Of a DNA stretch of 43,863 nucleotides, positions 26,188-37,089 are shown piece by piece; positions within the stretch are counted from its first letter, which is position 1; the number at the start of each line of letters is the position of its first letter. A program made the translations under genes and the position numbers. The notes beneath the pieces are model-generated. The model was given only the letters and a program-made list of their open reading frames with translations. It was not told the DNA's origin and did no database searches. This DNA is from Microvirga lupini. Its GTDB lineage: Bacteria > Pseudomonadota > Alphaproteobacteria > Rhizobiales > Beijerinckiaceae. The stretch spans positions 733,362 to 777,224 of the forward strand of contig KI911965.1 of NCBI GenBank assembly GCA_000517005.1, in the 5' to 3' direction.

Positions 26188-27498
26188 ATGCGTTCGGACG
26201 ACACCATCTTCGCCATCGCCTCCGGCCACGGCCGCGCCGCCGTGTGCCTGATCCGGATCAGCGGGACGGAGAGCCGCACCATCCTGGAGCGGATGGCGAG
26301 GGGGGTGCCCGAGCCGCGGCGGGCCGTCGTGCGGACCCTGGCCGACCCGGCTACCGGCGAGCCCCTCGATCAGGCGCTCGTCCTGTGGATGCCTGGTCCC
26401 CAAAGCTTCACCGGTGAGGACCAGGCCGAGCTCCACATCCATGGCGGGCTGGCGACCCGGGCGGCCGTGCTGCGCGCCCTCGGCTCCCTCGATGGCTGCC
26501 GCCCGGCGGAAGCCGGCGAGTTCACCCGCCGGGCCTTCCTCAACGGGCGGATGGACCTTTCCCAGGTGGAAGGCCTCGCCGACATCATCGACGCCGAGAC
26601 GGAGGCGCAGCGCCGTCAGGCCATGCTTCAGCTCGGCGGGCGGCTGGGGAATGCCGCCGAGAGCTGGCGTGAGAGCGTGCTCCAGGTTTTGGCCCTGCTC
26701 GAGGCGAGCCTCGATTTCTCCGACGAGGGCGATGTGCCCGAGGACCTGGAGGCCGATATTCTCCGGATGATCAACCAGGTGCGGAGCGAGATCGGCCGGG
26801 CCATGGCGAACCGCAGCGGCGAGCGCCTGCGCGAAGGCTTGACCGTCGTGCTGGCGGGCCCGCCCAATGCGGGCAAGTCGACCCTGCTGAACGCGCTCGC
26901 CCGGCGGGACGTCGCCATCGTGTCGCCGATCGCCGGCACCACCCGCGATGTGATCGAGGTCCATTGCGACCTCGGCGGCCTGCCGGTGGTCATCGTCGAT
27001 ACGGCGGGCCTGAGGGAGAGCGGCGACCTGATCGAGCAGGAGGGTGTCTTCCGCGCCCGCGCCCGGGCGGAGAATGCCGACCTCGTGCTCTGGCTCGTTC
27101 CGCCGGAGGGAGAGGAGAGTGAGCCGCCGCAGGCTCGACGCCTCCTGCGGGTGGGCACGAAATCCGATTTGAATCGGATCCGGCACGATTGCGATCTGAT
27201 GATCGCCGCGGCGACCGGCGAGGGATTGCCGGAACTGATCGCCCGTCTGGAGGAGGAGGCCTTGGCTCTGATGGGGCAGGGCGATGCCATCGTCACCCGA
27301 GAGCGCCACCGGAAAGCCCTGGAGCGTGCTCATGGCGCCCTGGACCGGGCTCGTGCCATGCTCATCGGGCGCGGCCCCCTCGAACTGGCGGCTGAGGAGG
27401 TGCGCCTGGCCGCCCGCGCCATCGGCGAGATCACCGGCCGGGTGGATGTCGAGGATGTGCTCGACCGGCTCTTCTCAAGCTTCTGCATTGGGAAATGA
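26188..27498 (+). CDS. mnmE: tRNA uridine-5-carboxymethylaminomethyl modification GTPase MnmE
   Basis: MnmE works with MnmG to modify the wobble uridine of several tRNAs. The 436-residue product has an N-terminal tetrahydrofolate-binding domain (DDTIFAIASGHGRAAVCLIR), a helical region, a G domain with GPPNAGKS at 224-231, TTRD at 251-254 and DTAG at 271-274, and ends with the catalytic CIGK. Slightly short for the family but complete at both ends. mnmG follows after a 454-bp gap with a repeat and a parS site. Confidence 0.97.
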   Translation: MRSDDTIFAIASGHGRAAVCLIRISGTESRTILERMARGVPEPRRAVVRTLADPATGEPLDQALVLWMPGPQSFTGEDQAELHIHGGLATRAAVLRALGSLDGCRPAEAGEFTRRAFLNGRMDLSQVEGLADIIDAETEAQRRQAMLQLGGRLGNAAESWRESVLQVLALLEASLDFSDEGDVPEDLEADILRMINQVRSEIGRAMANRSGERLREGLTVVLAGPPNAGKSTLLNALARRDVAIVSPIAGTTRDVIEVHCDLGGLPVVIVDTAGLRESGDLIEQEGVFRARARAENADLVLWLVPPEGEESEPPQARRLLRVGTKSDLNRIRHDCDLMIAAATGEGLPELIARLEEEALALMGQGDAIVTRERHRKALERAHGALDRARAMLIGRGPLELAAEEVRLAARAIGEITGRVDVEDVLDRLFSSFCIGK

Positions 27499-27514
27499 TC
27501 CGGTTTGATTCGGA

Positions 27515-27616
27515 TGTCATCCCCGGCGAGCCGGAGGCGAGGGAAGGGGAATCCACTTACACATTTGGCGCTATGGATTCCCTTCCCCTTCGCTGACGCT
27601 CCGGCCGGAAATGACA
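27515..27616. repeat. Family A palindromic repeat, copy 5
   Basis: Starts TGTCATCCCCGGCGAG and ends GGAAATGACA, with inner arms GGGAAGGGGAATCCA and TGGATTCCCTTCCCC. It begins 17 bp after the mnmE stop and may end that transcript. Confidence 0.85.
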
Positions 27617-27619
27617 CCA

Positions 27620-27761
27620 GAGTCAAACGAAGGTTCATCGCGCGCCCACGGTAACCTTGAATCGAATCTGTGAGAGTCCGTTTTCGGCTGTTCACGAATC
27701 GGTGGAACAATGCTGAATCGGCTGGGCATAGTCTGTGAATGGAATGTGCAGAACTGGAGTC
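27620..27761. promoter_or_regulatory. Cluster of seven GANTC sites upstream of parS and mnmG
   Basis: GANTC occurs at 27620, 27659, 27664, 27674, 27696, 27715 and 27757. At this base composition about one is expected per 290 bp. GANTC is the CcrM methylation target and acts with GcrA at cell-cycle promoters in alphaproteobacteria, so this may be a methylation-sensitive promoter region of the mnmG-rsmG-parAB cluster. Confidence 0.55.
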
Positions 27762-27767
27762 CGACCC

Positions 27768-27791
27768 AAAATGTTTCACGTGAAACATTTT
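27768..27791. promoter_or_regulatory. parS: parS centromere site 1
   Basis: TGTTTCACGTGAAACA (27772-27787) is an exact match to the ParB-binding consensus; AAAA and TTTT on either side extend it to a perfect 24-bp palindrome. It lies in the gap between mnmE and mnmG, about 165 bp upstream of mnmG and about 3.5 kb upstream of parB. The rest of the gap to mnmG (27792-27952) shows nothing I recognise. Confidence 0.95.
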
Positions 27792-27952
27792 GCCCTTTTG
27801 ACCTCTGGCGCGACGGGACTTAGATCCAGCGCATCGCGCGAAAAATGTTTTTGGCTCTCCGCGCTGAGTGATGCGCTCGGCAGGAAAGCAGCGCCGGATG
27901 GAGCCCGAAAATGCCCTCACTTGCGGGTTCGGTGCCCGGCATGGAGATCGTC

Positions 27953-29836
27953 ATGAGTCAGGTGTTCGATGTGATCGTCGTGGGCGGCGGCCATGCGGGG
28001 TCCGAAGCGGCCGCCGCGTCGGCGCGCATGGGCGCGCGCACGGCCCTCGTCACCCACAAGCTGTCGACCATCGGCGCCATGTCCTGCAATCCGGCCATCG
28101 GCGGCCTCGGCAAGGGCCACCTCGTGCGCGAGATCGATGCCCTCGACGGCGTCATGGGCCGCATCGCCGACCGGGCCGGCATCCAGTTCCGTCTGCTCAA
28201 CCGCCGCAAGGGTCCTGCCGTCCGGGGGCCGCGCACCCAGGCCGACCGCAAGCTCTATGCCCGCGCCATGCAGGCCGAGCTGCTGCAGACACCGAACCTG
28301 ACCATCGTGGAAGGGGAGGCGGACGACCTCGTTGTCCAGGACGGCCGGGTCACCGGTCTCCTGCTCACGGACGGACGTGTGCTCGCGACCGGGGCTGTGG
28401 TCATCACCACCGGCACCTTCCTGTCGGGCCTGATCCATATCGGCGAGAAGAAGATCCCGGCCGGCCGCATGGGCGAGCGCCCATCGCTCGGCCTGCCGAA
28501 GACCTTCGAGCGGCTCGGCTTCACCCTTGGCCGACTGAAGACCGGCACCCCACCCCGTCTCGATGGCCGGTCCATCGACTGGGCTGGCGTCGACAAGCAG
28601 GCGGCGGATGACGAGCCGGTGCCATTCTCCCTGCTCACCACCCGGATCGCGAACCCTCAGATCGAGTGCGGCATCACCCGGACCACCGCCAAGGTGCATG
28701 AGCTGATCCGGGGCAATCTGCACCGCTCGGCCATGTATTCCGGCGAGATCCAGGGCAGGGGGCCGCGCTACTGCCCGTCCATCGAGGACAAGGTCGTGCG
28801 CTTCGGCGACCGGGACGGCCATCAGATCTTCCTCGAGCCCGAGGGGCTCGACGATATCACGATCTATCCGAACGGGATCTCGACCTCCCTGCCCGAGGAC
28901 GTGCAGCTCGCCTTCCTGAAGCATATCCCGGGTCTGGAGAAGGTCCGGATGCTCCAGCTGGCCTATGCCATCGAGTACGATTACGTCGATCCGCGCAATC
29001 TGACCGCCGCGCTCGAAACGAAGGCGGTTCAGGGCCTCTTCCTGGCGGGCCAGATCAACGGCACCACCGGCTATGAGGAGGCGGCCGCGCAAGGGCTGGT
29101 CGCCGGCCTCAACGCCGCCCGTCGGGCTGCCGGCCAGGATGGGATCGTGTTCGACCGTGCGGAATCCTATCTCGGCGTGCTGATCGATGACCTGATCACC
29201 CGCGGGGTCAGCGAGCCTTACCGCATGTTCACCTCGCGCTCCGAGTACCGCCTGAGCCTGCGCATCGACAATGTGGACGAGCGCCTGACCGGCAAGGGTC
29301 TGGAGATCGGCTGCGTCGGCTCGCAGCGCGAGATGCATTTTCAGCGATCTCAGGAGGAAATTCGGGAGACCCGGCAGAGCCTGCAGACTCTCACGCTTAC
29401 TCCTCAGGAAGCCTCCCGCCACGGTCTCGAACTGAACCAGGACGGCATCCGCCGCTCCGCCTATCAGCTTCTGTCCTATCCGGGCATCGGTTGGAATGAT
29501 CTCATGCGGGTCTGGCCCGACCTCGCTGCGGTGAGTGGGTCGGTGCGCGAGCGGCTCGAAACGGATGCCACCTACGCGGTTTACCTCGACCGGCAGCAGG
29601 CCGATATCGCCGCCTATCGTCGCGACGAGGGAGTGGTGCTGGAGGAGAGCATCGACTTCCAGGGCCTTCCCGGCCTGTCGAACGAGATCAAGGCCAAGCT
29701 CGATCTGGTCCGTCCCAAGACGCTGGGACAGGCGGCCCGGATCGAGGGCATCACGCCGGCAGCCCTCACGCTGCTTGCTGCCCATGCCCGCAAGGGGCAG
29801 GGCCGGAACGCCCGCGTCGCCGAGCCGCTGTCGTGA
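27953..29836 (+). CDS. mnmG: tRNA uridine-5-carboxymethylaminomethyl modification enzyme MnmG (GidA)
   Basis: MnmG is the FAD-dependent partner of MnmE. The 627-residue product begins [20 protein letters not shown] with the FAD-binding GGGHAG at 11-16, has the catalytic-Cys motif MSCNPAIGG, the second NAD/FAD motif [11 protein letters not shown], and the C-terminal helical domain that binds MnmE. The ATG at 27953 has GGAG 6 nt upstream; in-frame ATGs at 27911 and 27941 are less likely. Its stop overlaps the rsmG start (GTGA). Confidence 0.97.
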   Translation: MSQVFDVIVVGGGHAGSEAAAASARMGARTALVTHKLSTIGAMSCNPAIGGLGKGHLVREIDALDGVMGRIADRAGIQFRLLNRRKGPAVRGPRTQADRKLYARAMQAELLQTPNLTIVEGEADDLVVQDGRVTGLLLTDGRVLATGAVVITTGTFLSGLIHIGEKKIPAGRMGERPSLGLPKTFERLGFTLGRLKTGTPPRLDGRSIDWAGVDKQAADDEPVPFSLLTTRIANPQIECGITRTTAKVHELIRGNLHRSAMYSGEIQGRGPRYCPSIEDKVVRFGDRDGHQIFLEPEGLDDITIYPNGISTSLPEDVQLAFLKHIPGLEKVRMLQLAYAIEYDYVDPRNLTAALETKAVQGLFLAGQINGTTGYEEAAAQGLVAGLNAARRAAGQDGIVFDRAESYLGVLIDDLITRGVSEPYRMFTSRSEYRLSLRIDNVDERLTGKGLEIGCVGSQREMHFQRSQEEIRETRQSLQTLTLTPQEASRHGLELNQDGIRRSAYQLLSYPGIGWNDLMRVWPDLAAVSGSVRERLETDATYAVYLDRQQADIAAYRRDEGVVLEESIDFQGLPGLSNEIKAKLDLVRPKTLGQAARIEGITPAALTLLAAHARKGQGRNARVAEPLS

Positions 29837-30458
29837 CGAAATCGGCCATGGTCACTGCATCCGACCTGAATGTTTCACGTGAAACATTCGAGAAGCTGGA
29901 GTTGCTGGAGCGCGAGCTTCGTCGCTGGCAGGCGATCAAGAACCTCGTCGGTCCAGCGACGCTGAGCCAAATCTGGGACCGGCACATCGTCGATTCCCTG
30001 CAGCTTCTCGACCTCGCGCCCGAGGCAAAGACGTGGCTCGATCTCGGCTCCGGTGCCGGCTTTCCCGGTCTCGTGCTGGCAATCGCTGGCGCGGAGAGGG
30101 GGCTCGAGGTTCACCTCGTCGAGAGCAATTCCCGTAAATGCGCCTTCCTTCGCCACATCGCCCGGTTGACCGGCGTCTCAGCGAAGGTGCACGAAGCGCG
30201 GCTGGAAACCGTGGTGCCGGACTTCGTCGGCAAGGCCGATGTGGTCTCCGCCCGCGCTCTCGCGTCGTTAAGCATGCTCCTGGATTGGACGGCCCCCTTG
30301 TTGAAAGCGGGGACAATGGGCCTGTTTCCCAAAGGGCGCGACGCCGAGACTGAATTGACCGAGGCCCGGAAAAAGTGGACATTCGAGGCAGAGATCCTGC
30401 CAAGCCTGACCGAATCTGACGCCAGGATTCTTCGCATAACCTCCATCGAGAGCCATTC

Positions 30459-30462
<4 letters not shown>
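29833..30462 (+). CDS. rsmG: 16S rRNA (guanine-527-N7)-methyltransferase RsmG (GidB)
   Basis: RsmG methylates G527 of 16S rRNA with S-adenosylmethionine. The 209-residue product has the SAM loop [11 protein letters not shown] at 69-79 and acidic [14 protein letters not shown]. Its GTG overlaps the mnmG stop, and its stop overlaps the parA ATG by 4 bp. Residues 13-19, NVSRETF, are encoded by the second parS site, so this part of the protein and the DNA site are jointly constrained. Confidence 0.96.
29868..29889. promoter_or_regulatory. parS: parS centromere site 2, inside rsmG
   Basis: TGTTTCACGTGAAACA at 29871-29886 is a second exact ParB site, extended by GAA and TTC to a 22-bp palindrome. 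It is in the rsmG coding frame and about 600 bp upstream of parA. Confidence 0.95.
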
Positions 30463-31298
<836 letters not shown>

Positions 31299-31315
31299 GA
31301 AATTTGAGAGAGACA

Positions 31316-32200
31316 ATGGCAGAAGAAGGTAAGTCGCGCCTGGGCCGTGGGTTGGCCGCTCTGATCGGCGAGGTCGGGGACGAGATGGGCAATCTCGAGC
31401 GCAAGGGTTTCGTGCCCCGCTCGGTGCCGGTGGAGTTCCTGCGTCCGAACCCGCGCAATCCGCGCAAGCGGTTCGAAGAGGAAGATCTGCAGGAGTTGAC
31501 CCAGTCGATCAAGGATCGCGGCATCATCCAGCCCATCGTGGTGCGGTCGATCCCGAATAAGAACGAGGAATTCGAGATCGTCGCCGGCGAGCGCCGCTGG
31601 CGCGCGGCGCAGAAGGCCGGCCTGCACAAGGTGCCGGTGGTCGTCGTCACCATCGACGACAAGACCTCGCTCGAATACGCGATCCTCGAAAACGTCCAGC
31701 GCTCCGACCTCAATCCCATCGAGGAATCGGAAGGTTATTCGCGCCTGATGGTCGAGTTCTCCTACACCCAGGAGAACCTCTCGAAGATCATCGGCAAGAG
31801 CCGCAGCCACATCGCCAATATGCTGCGGCTGGCCGATCTGCCCGCCGGGGTGCGCAAGCTCCTGATGGAGCGCAAGCTCACGGCCGGGCACGGGCGCGCG
31901 CTCCTGTCGGTGAAGGACCCGATCCAGGTCGCCAAGCGCATCCTCGACGAGGGCCTGAGCGTGCGCCAGGTCGAGGAGATCGCCCAGATCGACAACGCTC
32001 AGCCGGGGAAGGCGGAGGAAAAGGCGGCCAAGCCCGCCAAGGCGGAGAAGGACCCGGACACCCGCGCCCTCGAAAGGGCTCTGCAGGACGTGCTCGGCCT
32101 CACCGTCAGCATCGACCACAAGGGCAAGGGCGGCGAATTGCGCATCAAGTACAAGACCCTGGAGCAGCTCGACGGCCTGTGCCGGCGGTTGAATCCGTAG
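31316..32200 (+). CDS. parB: Chromosome partitioning protein ParB
   Basis: ParB binds parS, hydrolyses CTP and spreads along DNA as a clamp. The 294-residue product has an N-terminal ParA-stimulating segment (KSRLGRGLAALIG), the CTP-binding GERRWRA at 91-97 and ENVQR at 125-129, a HTH at about 151-171, an Ala/Lys/Glu-rich linker at 230-248 and a C-terminal dimer domain. The two parS sites nearby are its expected targets. Ends close to repeat elements. Confidence 0.97.
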   Translation: MAEEGKSRLGRGLAALIGEVGDEMGNLERKGFVPRSVPVEFLRPNPRNPRKRFEEEDLQELTQSIKDRGIIQPIVVRSIPNKNEEFEIVAGERRWRAAQKAGLHKVPVVVVTIDDKTSLEYAILENVQRSDLNPIEESEGYSRLMVEFSYTQENLSKIIGKSRSHIANMLRLADLPAGVRKLLMERKLTAGHGRALLSVKDPIQVAKRILDEGLSVRQVEEIAQIDNAQPGKAEEKAAKPAKAEKDPDTRALERALQDVLGLTVSIDHKGKGGELRIKYKTLEQLDGLCRRLNP

Positions 32201-32208
32201 CTGTCGGC

Positions 32209-32316
32209 TGTCATCCCCGGCGGCCCGAAGGGCCGGGAAGGGGATCCACGATTAGGCGCGGAGGATGGATTCCCTTCCCCTCCAGCGGCTGGCGCCGCTT
32301 CCGGCCGGGAATGACA
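32209..32316. repeat. Family A palindromic repeat, copy 6
   Basis: Starts TGTCATCCCCGGCGGCCC and ends GGGAATGACA, with inner arms GGGAAGGGGATCCA and TGGATTCCCTTCCCC. It begins 8 bp after the parB stop and is followed by a family B element. Confidence 0.86.
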
Positions 32317-32333
32317 CCCTCCACGTCATCACC

Positions 32334-32413
32334 GGCCTTGTGCCGGTGATCCCGATGGGAAAAGCGTGGTGCTTCTCCGTATCGAGATAGCCGGGACAAG
32401 CCCGGCCATGACG
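32334..32413. repeat. Family B palindromic repeat, copy 4
   Basis: CACCGGCCTTGTGCCGGTG and CCGGGACAAGCCCGG hairpins bounded by CGTCATC and CATGACG. Together with the adjacent family A element it fills the gap between convergent parB and holA. Confidence 0.85.
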
Positions 32414-32441
32414 AAGGTATGTCGTTTCGACAGGGAAGACT

Positions 32442-33461
32442 TTACCGCCTCGCCGCTCTCGCAATGTCGAGCAGGGTCTTCGCCGCGATCGTATCGTCGA
32501 GGTCGGCGAGGCGGCGGGTCTGCAGAAGGCTCGTCTGCAGGAGCGCGACGGCATCCTTGAGGTTGCCGCTCGTCCAGCGCTGGAGCTGGCGCTCAACCAG
32601 AGGTTTGCGCCGGAAATGCAGGCTGCGCATGGTTTCCATCACGGCCGGGATCGGCCGTCCTTCCTCGACGGAGAGGCGGGTGGTCAGCAGCATCAGGGCG
32701 TGGCGGAGCGCGGCGCCGAGCAGCACGGCGGCATTCACGCCTTCCGCCGCGAGACGCCGGGAGCCGGTTTCCAGGCCGGTGCCCTCGCCGGCAAAGGCCG
32801 CATCGACCACCGCGTCCATGGCGAGGCTCGACACGTCGCTCATGATGGCGTCCACGTCGGCGAGCGTGATCTCGCGCTGGCCATGGGCGTAGAGCATGAG
32901 CTTGGCGAGTTCGCCGCGGGTGGCGAGACGGTCGCCGCCGAGGCTCGCGATCAGGGCGGTCCTGGCCTCGCGTTGGATCGAAAAGCCGTTGGCCTTCAAG
33001 GTGTCGTCGACGACCGTGCCGAGATCGCGGCCGGTATCGGCATAGCAGGGCAGGGCGAGGGCCTTCTGCGAGCGTTCGCAGAGCGTCCGCAGGGGCGAGG
33101 ATTTTGGGAGGTCGCCGCCCTCGATGACGATGACCGTATCCTGCAGCTCGCCCTTCAGAACCGCATCGACGGCCGGCGCGATATTGCGCGAGGTCGATTT
33201 CACCCAGATGGCGCGCTTAGCCCCGAACAGACCCATGGTCCCGGCCTCGTCCACGAGGCGGGCCGGGTCTGCGGCGATGTCGTCGCCGTCGATGCGGATG
33301 AGCTGGAAGGGATCGGATGGATCGTCCACCGAGCGCTCGGCCACGGCACGGGCGCGCTCGTTGATCAGACCCATATCGGGCCCGTAGAACAGGAAGACGC
33401 CGATGCGCGGGTCGGGGCGCCGGAGCGCTCCGTCCACGTCATTCGCTTTGACGGCGACCAT
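32442..33461 (-). CDS. holA: DNA polymerase III delta subunit HolA
   Basis: The delta subunit opens the sliding clamp within the clamp loader. The 339-residue product has an AAA+-like N-terminus without a functional P-loop (RIGVFLFYGPDMGLINERAR), the FGAKRAIWV segment and the C-terminal helical collar domain. It lies 4 nt after lptE in the minus-strand run leuS-lptE-holA, an order common in this class. Confidence 0.94.
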   Translation of the reverse strand: MVAVKANDVDGALRRPDPRIGVFLFYGPDMGLINERARAVAERSVDDPSDPFQLIRIDGDDIAADPARLVDEAGTMGLFGAKRAIWVKSTSRNIAPAVDAVLKGELQDTVIVIEGGDLPKSSPLRTLCERSQKALALPCYADTGRDLGTVVDDTLKANGFSIQREARTALIASLGGDRLATRGELAKLMLYAHGQREITLADVDAIMSDVSSLAMDAVVDAAFAGEGTGLETGSRRLAAEGVNAAVLLGAALRHALMLLTTRLSVEEGRPIPAVMETMRSLHFRRKPLVERQLQRWTSGNLKDAVALLQTSLLQTRRLADLDDTIAAKTLLDIARAARR

Positions 33462-33465
33462 GGGA

Positions 33466-34002
33466 TCAGCTTGTGGTTGCGAGCGTCGCCGACAACCGGA
33501 TCCTCACCTGCTGCGCCAGATCCTTGGCGAGCCTGATTTCCGCATCCCGCGCCGCCCGGATGTTGGCGAAGCGTTGCGGGAAGCGGTCGAAGCTCGTCGA
33601 CGAAGTCGCGGTGCCCTGCGTGACGACCGTTTTTCCGTCCAGGCTCGTCAGCGTGTAGGTCAGGGTGCCGCCGACGATGACGGAGCTCGCGGTGCCTGTC
33701 TCGGTATCGACGACCGGGCTCGACTGGCTCTCCCGAAGGGCCAAACGCAGCCTGTAGCGCTTCGGCGTGTCCGATCCCGAGCCGTTGAGGGCATAGATCA
33801 GCTCGCTGCGCAGGTAATGCCCCGTATTGGCGAGCGCCGGCGGCCAATCCGCCTCCGGCACGTCGATGGAGGCCAGGACCGTCTGGAGCGACTCGCCGGA
33901 AGCGGTCGGGCCATAGAGCGGACGGAAGCATGCGGACAGGCCGAGAGACAGGCCTGCCACGACAACGACGGAGGCGAGGCCTTTCAGGTTAAACGACGAC
34001 AT
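33466..34002 (-). CDS. lptE: LPS-assembly lipoprotein LptE
   Basis: LptE plugs the LptD barrel in the outer membrane and helps insert lipopolysaccharide. The 178-residue product has a signal peptide ending in a lipobox LSAC with Cys25 as the acylation site, then [11 protein letters not shown], typical for the family. Its start overlaps the leuS 3' end by 14 bp, which suggests translational coupling. Confidence 0.92.
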   Translation of the reverse strand: MSSFNLKGLASVVVVAGLSLGLSACFRPLYGPTASGESLQTVLASIDVPEADWPPALANTGHYLRSELIYALNGSGSDTPKRYRLRLALRESQSSPVVDTETGTASSVIVGGTLTYTLTSLDGKTVVTQGTATSSTSFDRFPQRFANIRAARDAEIRLAKDLAQQVRIRLSATLATTS

Positions 34003-36610
34003 TCACGATCCTTTGGGGAACCACGATGATCTTGCGGGCGGGCTTCCCGTCCATAGCTTTTTGCACGGCGTCGAGCGAGAGCACAGCCGTCTCGACACTA
34101 GCCTGATCCGCATCGCGAGCAACCGTCACGTCGGCGCGCTTCTTGCCGTTGACCTGCACCGGCAGGGTGATCGTGTCCTCGACCAGCAGCGAGCGATCGA
34201 CCACCGGCCAAGCCGTGTCGGAGACGAGGCCCGGCTGGCCTAAGGATTCCCAGCATTCCTCGGCGAGATGCGGCATCATCGGGGCCAGCAGCTGCACGAA
34301 GATGCGCCCGGCCTCGACGAAGGCCGCGCTCAGGCCCGGCTCGTCGCTGCTTTTCGCCTGGTTCGCCAAGTCCTGCAGGGAGTTGGCGAGCTCGTAGAGA
34401 TGGGCGACGCAGCGGTTGAAGCGCAGGCGCTCGATATCGTCCTCGACGGCAGCCAGCGCCTTGTGCGCGGCCTTGCGCACGGCGGTGGCGATGGGCCCTT
34501 CCGCGGCAGCGGAATTGCCACCGTGCATGCGCTCGGCGATCTCGCCGACGAGGCGCCACACACGCTGGACGAAGCGGCCGGCGCCCTGCACGCCTTCCTC
34601 AGTCCAGATCACGTCGCGCTCGGGCGGCGAGTCGGAGAGCATGAACCAGCGGGCGGTGTCGGCCCCATAGGACGCGATGATCTCGTCCGGATCGACCGTG
34701 TTCTTCTTCGACTTCGACATCTTCTCGATGGAGCCGATCTCGATCGGCGCACCGGTTTCCACATGGAAAGCCTTGCGCTGCGCGCCTTGCGTCTCGAAGC
34801 GCACGTCGGAGGGCAGCACCCAGCCGCCACTCGCGTCCTTATAGGTCTCGTGCACCACCATGCCCTGCGTGAACAGGCCGGCGAAGGGCTCGTCGAGGCC
34901 GGCATGGCCCGCCTTCTTCATCGCGCGGGTGAAGAAGCGCGAATAGAGCAGGTGCAGGATCGCGTGCTCGATGCCGCCGATATACTGATCGACCGGCAGC
35001 CAATGATCCACGGTCGCGCGGTCCGTCGGCTTGTCCGTCAGGGTCGGATCCGTGAAGCGCGCGAAGTACCAGGACGAATCGACGAAGGTGTCCATCGTGT
35101 CCGTCTCGCGCCGGGCCTTGCCACCGCATTGCGGGCAATTCACGTGCTTCCAGGTCGCGTGACGGTCGAGCGGGTTGCCCGGCACGTCGAAAGACACGTC
35201 CTCCGGCAGCACCACCGGCAATTGGTCCTTCGGCACAGGCACCACGCCGCATTCATCGCAATGGATGACCGGGATCGGGCAGCCCCAGTAGCGCTGGCGC
35301 GAGATGCCCCAGTCGCGCAGGCGGAAATTCACCTTGCGCTCGGCCACTGGGCGGTTGCCGCGGGTCTCGCTCTCCAGGCGTCGGGCGACCTCCTCCTTGG
35401 CCTCGTCGATGGTCATGCCGTCGAGGAAGCGGGAATTGATCATCCGTCCGTCGCCGTCATAGGCGGTGTCGGTGATGACGAAACTGGCCGGGTCCGCATC
35501 CGGCGGGCAGACCACTGGCGTGTTGCCCAGGCCGTACTTGTTGACGAAGTCCAGGTCGCGCTGGTCGTGCGCCGGGCAGCCGAAGATCGCGCCCGTGCCG
35601 TATTCCATCAGGATGAAGTTCGCCACATAGACCGGCAGGGTCCAGTTCGGGTCGAACGGGTGCTCGGCGCGGATGCCCGTGTCGAAGCCGAGCTTCTCGG
35701 CCTTGTCGATGGCCTCCTGGGCGGTGCCCATGCGCCTGCATTCCTCGATGAAGGCGGCCAGCTCCGGGTTTGTCTCGGCTGCGGCCTTCGCCAGCGGGTG
35801 ATCGGGCGCGACGGCCATGAACTTCGCGCCGAACAGGGTGTCGGGGCGCGTGGTGTAGATCTGCAGCTCGGTCTCGCCGTTCGGTACCGTCTCTGGCTTC
35901 AAGGCGAAGCGGACCAGCAGGCCCTCCGAGCGGCCGATCCAGTTGCGCTGCATCAGGCGCACCTTCTCCGGCCAGCGGTCCAGGGTGTCGAGCTCGTCGT
36001 CCAGGTCCTGGGCGAAATCGGTGATCTTCAGGAACCACTGGATCAGCTCGCGCTGCTCGACCAGGGCGCCGGAGCGCCAGCCGCGCCCGTCGATCACCTG
36101 CTCGTTGGCGAGCACGGTGTGGTCGACCGGATCCCAGTTCACCTTGGCGGTCTTGCGGTCGACGAGGCCAGCCTCCAGGAAGTCCAGGAACATGCGCTGC
36201 TGGTGCTTGTAATAGCTCGGATCGCAGGTCGCGATCTCGCGGCTCCAGTCGATGGCGAGACCCATCGATTGCAGCTGGGCGCGCATGGTGGCGATATTGG
36301 CATAGGTCCATTCCTTCGGGTGGACCTTGTTCTGCATGGCGGCGTTCTCAGCCGGCATGCCGAAGGCGTCCCAGCCCATGGGATGGAGCACGTTGAAGCC
36401 GCGGGCGCGCTTGTAGCGCGCCACCACGTCGCCCATGGTGTAATTGCGCACGTGGCCCATATGGATGCGCCCCGACGGATAGGGAAACATCTCGAGCACG
36501 TAGTATTTCGGACGCGGGTCGTCGTTGTTCGTCCTGAACAGGTCGCGGTCGTTCCAGACCTTCCGCCATTTCAGCTCGGCTTCCTTGGCGTTGTAGCGCT
36601 CGGGCCTCAT
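33989..36610 (-). CDS. leuS: Leucyl-tRNA synthetase LeuS
   Basis: LeuS charges tRNA-Leu. The 873-residue class I enzyme has the HIGH motif as HMGH at 50-53, a CP1 editing domain with [20 protein letters not shown], a zinc-type cysteine pair (HCDECG and NCPQCG), the KMSKS motif as KMSKSKKN, and an anticodon-binding C-terminal domain. All parts are complete. First gene of leuS-lptE-holA. Confidence 0.98.
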   Translation of the reverse strand: MRPERYNAKEAELKWRKVWNDRDLFRTNNDDPRPKYYVLEMFPYPSGRIHMGHVRNYTMGDVVARYKRARGFNVLHPMGWDAFGMPAENAAMQNKVHPKEWTYANIATMRAQLQSMGLAIDWSREIATCDPSYYKHQQRMFLDFLEAGLVDRKTAKVNWDPVDHTVLANEQVIDGRGWRSGALVEQRELIQWFLKITDFAQDLDDELDTLDRWPEKVRLMQRNWIGRSEGLLVRFALKPETVPNGETELQIYTTRPDTLFGAKFMAVAPDHPLAKAAAETNPELAAFIEECRRMGTAQEAIDKAEKLGFDTGIRAEHPFDPNWTLPVYVANFILMEYGTGAIFGCPAHDQRDLDFVNKYGLGNTPVVCPPDADPASFVITDTAYDGDGRMINSRFLDGMTIDEAKEEVARRLESETRGNRPVAERKVNFRLRDWGISRQRYWGCPIPVIHCDECGVVPVPKDQLPVVLPEDVSFDVPGNPLDRHATWKHVNCPQCGGKARRETDTMDTFVDSSWYFARFTDPTLTDKPTDRATVDHWLPVDQYIGGIEHAILHLLYSRFFTRAMKKAGHAGLDEPFAGLFTQGMVVHETYKDASGGWVLPSDVRFETQGAQRKAFHVETGAPIEIGSIEKMSKSKKNTVDPDEIIASYGADTARWFMLSDSPPERDVIWTEEGVQGAGRFVQRVWRLVGEIAERMHGGNSAAAEGPIATAVRKAAHKALAAVEDDIERLRFNRCVAHLYELANSLQDLANQAKSSDEPGLSAAFVEAGRIFVQLLAPMMPHLAEECWESLGQPGLVSDTAWPVVDRSLLVEDTITLPVQVNGKKRADVTVARDADQASVETAVLSLDAVQKAMDGKPARKIIVVPQRIVNVVV

Positions 36611-36672
36611 TTTTCTCTACACATCCGTCTTTTCGAGCAGGAACCCGTTCCTGCTCTCTTGTTCCTATCATC

Positions 36673-36717
36673 GCATGATCTTATCGGTGAACCGGTGTCC
36701 ACTTCACCGGATCATGC
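36673..36717. repeat. Family E palindrome, copy 1
   Basis: GCATGATC and GATCATGC form the ends around a core ACCGGTGTCCACTTCACCGG. This is a variant of a palindrome widely dispersed in Rhizobiales. It lies upstream of leuS. Confidence 0.7.
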
Positions 36718-36828
36718 TTAAACGATTCAAGCGGCTTGCGCCGCCATGCTGCGGCGGACTAGGACACAGCTCTCCCGCGCGGTCAACGGTTTCGCGTAAG
36801 AGAGGCGGTCAAGTTTTGCTCGTTGTGG

Positions 36829-36865
36829 TTCCCTCCCCCTTGCGGGGAGGGGCAGGGGTGGGGGT
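36829..36865. repeat. Family C repeat, copy 2, forward
   Basis: CCCTCCCCCTTGCGGGGAGGG hairpin with a GGGTGGGGGT tail, nearly identical to 20407. Its inverted partner is at 37021. Confidence 0.75.
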
Positions 36866-37020
36866 CGCAAGGTCGGAGCACTGCGCTTCAACGGTTAATC
36901 CGCTCTCGCATTGTGCGGCCCGTTGGGTCCGCGATCAACGATGTGCTCTCCAAAGAGTGGAGTATCGCATCCGATGCTCTAGGCTGATGCAGTGCCTGGC
37001 CTGAAAACCGCGCACCCAGT

Positions 37021-37064
37021 CGCACCACCCCCACCCTTTGTCCCTCCCCGCAAGGGGGAGGGAA
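37021..37064. repeat. Family C repeat, copy 2, inverted partner
   Basis: CGCACCACCCCCACCC followed by the hairpin CCCTCCCCGCAAGGGGGAGGG. It ends 26 bp before yggS. Between the pair (36866-37020) is a half family D sequence (GCATCCGATGCTC) and nothing else I recognise, so the 479-bp leuS-yggS gap is mainly repeats. Confidence 0.73.
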
Positions 37065-37089
37065 TCGAGCGTACAAGAAGGAAGATCCC

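Noticed and set aside
27917..29785. A 622-residue open frame on the minus strand opposite mnmG
   Set aside because: Low-complexity composition and no motif; mnmG on the plus strand has full family similarity.
34268..36721. An 817-residue open frame on the plus strand opposite leuS
   Set aside because: It mirrors leuS codons, is rich in Val-His-Asp-Arg patterns, and has no recognisable domain.
36611..37089. A small gene in the leuS-yggS gap
   Set aside because: Open frames there run through the C, D and E repeats and lack ribosome sites or likeness to any family.
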